Positions 5,390 to 6,928 of a stretch of 6,928 bases of DNA are shown here, in pieces. Where the stretch lies: the NCBI GenBank assembly GCA_019348395.1, contig JAHWJN010000070.1, positions 1-6,928 of the forward strand, read 5' to 3'. Positions within the stretch are counted from its first letter, which is position 1. Every line of letters begins with the position of its first letter. The translations under genes were made by a program, and so were the position numbers. Source of the DNA: Chloroflexota bacterium (GTDB taxonomy: Bacteria; Chloroflexota; Limnocylindria; QHBO01). The notes under the pieces were generated by a model. It was not told the origin of the DNA. It made no database searches and saw nothing but the letters and a program-made list of their open reading frames with translations.

Positions 5390-6523
5390 ATGGGCGTCGC
5401 AACCGCAACCTTTGTTGAGTCGATGAAGACGCGCGACTGGCGTCACTTCGACGTGCAGCTGCTCCTCTATGTGCTGCTGCTGGTCGCGGTCGGCCTGGCC
5501 ATCGGCTACTCGACGGAGTTCGGCGCACCGGCGGGCGGCGGCATGCGGGAGACGACGAAGACGCTGATCTGGGGATCCATCGGACTCACCGTCTTCTTCG
5601 TCGCCGCCAGCATCGATTACGCGTGGCTGCGCACGCTGGCGGTGCCGCTCTACGTCGCCGTCATCGGGCTGCTCGTGCTCACCATGCTGGTCGGCACCAG
5701 CCTGTTCGGCGCCCAGATGTCGGTGACCGTCGCCGGGCTGGACTTCCAGTTCAGCGAGGTCAGCAAGGTCCTGATGATCACCGTGCTGGCGACGTACCTG
5801 GCGGGACGCCGCGAGCGCGTGGGACGGCTGTCGACCATCCTGGTGGCCGGCCTGCTCATGGCGGTGCCGACCTACCTCGTCTACGACCAGCCGGATCTCG
5901 GCACCGCGCTCGTCTTCATCGCGATCCTGGCCGGCATGCTGTTCATGGCCGGCGCGAGCCTCGGCTGGCTCGGGCTGATGGCCGGCGCGGTGATCGTGGT
6001 CGCACCGGTCGCCGGCGGGATGCTGCAGGAGTACCAGCGCCAGCGCCTCTTCTGCTTCCTGGATCCGTACGCGGATCCCCAGGGCGCCTGCTACCAGCTC
6101 GTCCAGTCACTCAACGCGGTCGGTTCCGGCGGCTGGCTGGGACGTGGCCTGACGGTCGGCGGCGAGGAGCTGCGCAGCTACCTGCCGGTCCAGTCCTCGG
6201 ACTTCATCTTCGCCGTGCTGGCGGAGGACCTGGGGTTCGTGGGCGGCCTCCTGCTGCTCCTGCTGTTCGGCCTTCTCCTGTGGAGGATCCTGCTCATCGG
6301 CTGGCAGGCGCGCGACGCCCTCGGCATGCTCATCGCGGTCGGGCTGGCCTCGATGATCCTGTTCCAGGTCGTGGTGAACATCGGCATGGCGATCGGCATC
6401 ATGCCGGTCACCGGCATCCCGCTGCCGCTCGTCAGCTACGGCGGCTCGAGCATGGTGAGCCTGCTCTTCGGACTCGGCATCCTGCAGTCGATCCGCATGC
6501 GGAGCCACAAGCCGGCACTCTGA
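5390..6523 (+). CDS. rodA: RodA, SEDS-family peptidoglycan glycosyltransferase
   Basis: RodA polymerises lipid II into glycan strands for lateral wall growth and is activated by its partner PBP2, encoded 3 nt upstream. The 377-residue product has about ten hydrophobic segments and family signatures QPDLGTALVF (167-176), LDPYADPQGACYQLVQSLNA (224-243), GSGGWLGRG (245-253), SSDFIFAVLAEDLGFVG (269-285, with D271 at the place of the conserved catalytic Asp) and PVTGIPLPLVSYGGSS (339-354). Two departures stand out. The usual GAxRWI segment reads GAQMSV (107-112), and the usual QPSE reads QFSE (120-123). The only cysteines, C222 and C234, are in the large extracytoplasmic loop. The ATG at 5390 lacks a clear Shine-Dalgarno. 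An ATG at 5423 would give 366 residues starting MKTRDWRHFD, closer to typical RodA. FtsW is less likely given the pairing with PBP2. Confidence 0.93.
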   Translation: MGVATATFVESMKTRDWRHFDVQLLLYVLLLVAVGLAIGYSTEFGAPAGGGMRETTKTLIWGSIGLTVFFVAASIDYAWLRTLAVPLYVAVIGLLVLTMLVGTSLFGAQMSVTVAGLDFQFSEVSKVLMITVLATYLAGRRERVGRLSTILVAGLLMAVPTYLVYDQPDLGTALVFIAILAGMLFMAGASLGWLGLMAGAVIVVAPVAGGMLQEYQRQRLFCFLDPYADPQGACYQLVQSLNAVGSGGWLGRGLTVGGEELRSYLPVQSSDFIFAVLAEDLGFVGGLLLLLLFGLLLWRILLIGWQARDALGMLIAVGLASMILFQVVVNIGMAIGIMPVTGIPLPLVSYGGSSMVSLLFGLGILQSIRMRSHKPAL

Positions 6524-6573
6524 CGTCGCCCGAGGGGTATCGCTCGGCTCTGGCCCTCCGGCGCCGTCGCGGG

Positions 6574-6579
6574 TACGAT
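6574..6579 (+). promoter_or_regulatory. -10-like box placed for a leaderless DUF2344 transcript
   Basis: TACGAT fits the TANNNT form of a -10 element and ends 9 nt before the ATG at 6589, so transcription would begin at or next to the start codon. No Shine-Dalgarno stands before that ATG. No convincing -35 is seen. In a GC-rich 65 bp gap such a hexamer is uncommon, but this remains a weak call. Confidence 0.4.
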
Positions 6580-6588
6580 CGGTGGTCC

Positions 6589-6928
6589 ATGACGAACCGA
6601 TCTCCCGACGCGCCACCGCGACAGCGATGGCAGCTCCTGTTCAGCCGTACTGCTCCGGCGCTCCGGATGCGCCAGGCAGAGCTCGTCACCGAGCTCGAGC
6701 GCGCCTTCCGAGAGGCGAACCTGCCGCTCGCCTACACCCGGGCCCAGAATCCGAAGCCCCGGATCAAGCTGGCAGCCAACATGCCGGTCGGCATCGAGCT
6801 GCGCGGCGAGGCGTTCGAGGATCGGTTCGCGAGCGACGTTCCGGCGATGGAGGTCTCCGACGGTCGGCCGCACCGCGTGACCTTCTTCATCAACGATCAA
6901 GCGGTCGACACCGTGCCGGTCTTCATCG
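6589..6928 (+). CDS. DUF2344 / radical-SAM-linked protein, N-terminal part (runs off the window)
   Basis: The first 113 codons resemble the DUF2344 family (the TIGR03936 'radical SAM-linked' group), whose members are often encoded beside or fused to a radical SAM protein and near ribonuclease G and rplU. Its exact biochemical role is not established. The match rests on the order QLLFSRTAPALRMRQAELV (15-33), ELERAFREANLPLAYTRAQN (35-54), PKPRIKLAANMPVGIELRGE (55-74). These correspond to the family pattern of an Arg-rich helix, 'GLPLAYSxGFNPHP', then 'ISFAxPLPVGxES'. Here the SHLD segment is absent and the NPHP box reads NPKP, so the protein is divergent. The first 12 residues look like a disordered lead. 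The ATG at 6589 is preceded by a -10-like box rather than a Shine-Dalgarno. The gene lies 65 bp after rodA, and no radical SAM gene lies between them. Confidence 0.65.
   Translation, partial: MTNRSPDAPPRQRWQLLFSRTAPALRMRQAELVTELERAFREANLPLAYTRAQNPKPRIKLAANMPVGIELRGEAFEDRFASDVPAMEVSDGRPHRVTFFINDQAVDTVPVFI

Noticed and set aside
3530..5446. 638-codon minus-strand open frame opposite mrdA
   Set aside because: It mirrors the intact PBP2 gene, is His/Arg/Val-rich without recognisable motifs, and has no start signals. It is a GC-driven shadow.
6528..6548. Terminator hairpin after rodA
   Set aside because: The stem is only CCGAG/CTCGG with an 8 nt loop, and no T-run follows, so it is not a credible intrinsic terminator.

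Overview
This 6.9 kb window is GC-rich bacterial chromosome with housekeeping content. Two gene blocks run away from each other. The minus-strand block is parA, parB and the first 364 codons of gyrB, covering chromosome partitioning and DNA supercoiling. The plus-strand block is an mreD-like gene, mrdA (PBP2) and rodA, covering lateral cell-wall elongation, followed by the start of a DUF2344 (radical-SAM-linked) protein. The base composition, short leaders and the rodA-to-DUF2344 order suggest a high-GC lineage of the Terrabacteria type. Chloroflexota is a guess I cannot confirm from sequence alone. I see no tRNA, rRNA, mobile element, CRISPR array or obvious foreign DNA, and no gene-free stretch reaches 300 bases.

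Left block (1-2775, minus strand). parA starts at a GTG with a close Shine-Dalgarno. parB starts at a GTG that overlaps the end of parA by 8 bp (GTGGCTAG) and has its own GAGG inside parA. The parB stop and gyrB start share ATGA. These overlaps imply one translationally coupled parA-parB-gyrB transcript, so the partition proteins and a gyrase subunit would be made together.

Middle (about 2776-2970). The divergent control region contains an extended -10 promoter for parA (TGGTACAAT), a small palindrome over its likely start point, a perfect DnaA box (TTATCCACA), a near-consensus parS site (TGTTTCACGTGGATCC) and a possible -10 for the cell-wall operon. The parS lies about 110 bp from parA, so ParB would probably load beside its own operon and at the head of the cell-wall genes. 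The start codon of the mreD-like gene is unresolved.

Right block (2887-6928, plus strand). mreD, mrdA and rodA are separated by 4 and 3 nt and look like one operon for the RodA-PBP2 elongation machine: SEDS glycan polymerase, class B transpeptidase and membrane partner. mreB and mreC are not next to them. After a 65 bp gap a DUF2344 gene begins with a -10-like box only 9 nt before its ATG, which suggests a leaderless transcript.

The most interesting aspects are the head-to-head layout of segregation and elongation genes around a parS/DnaA-box region, the parB-gyrB coupling, and sequence departures in RodA. I found no clearly new defence or mobile system.
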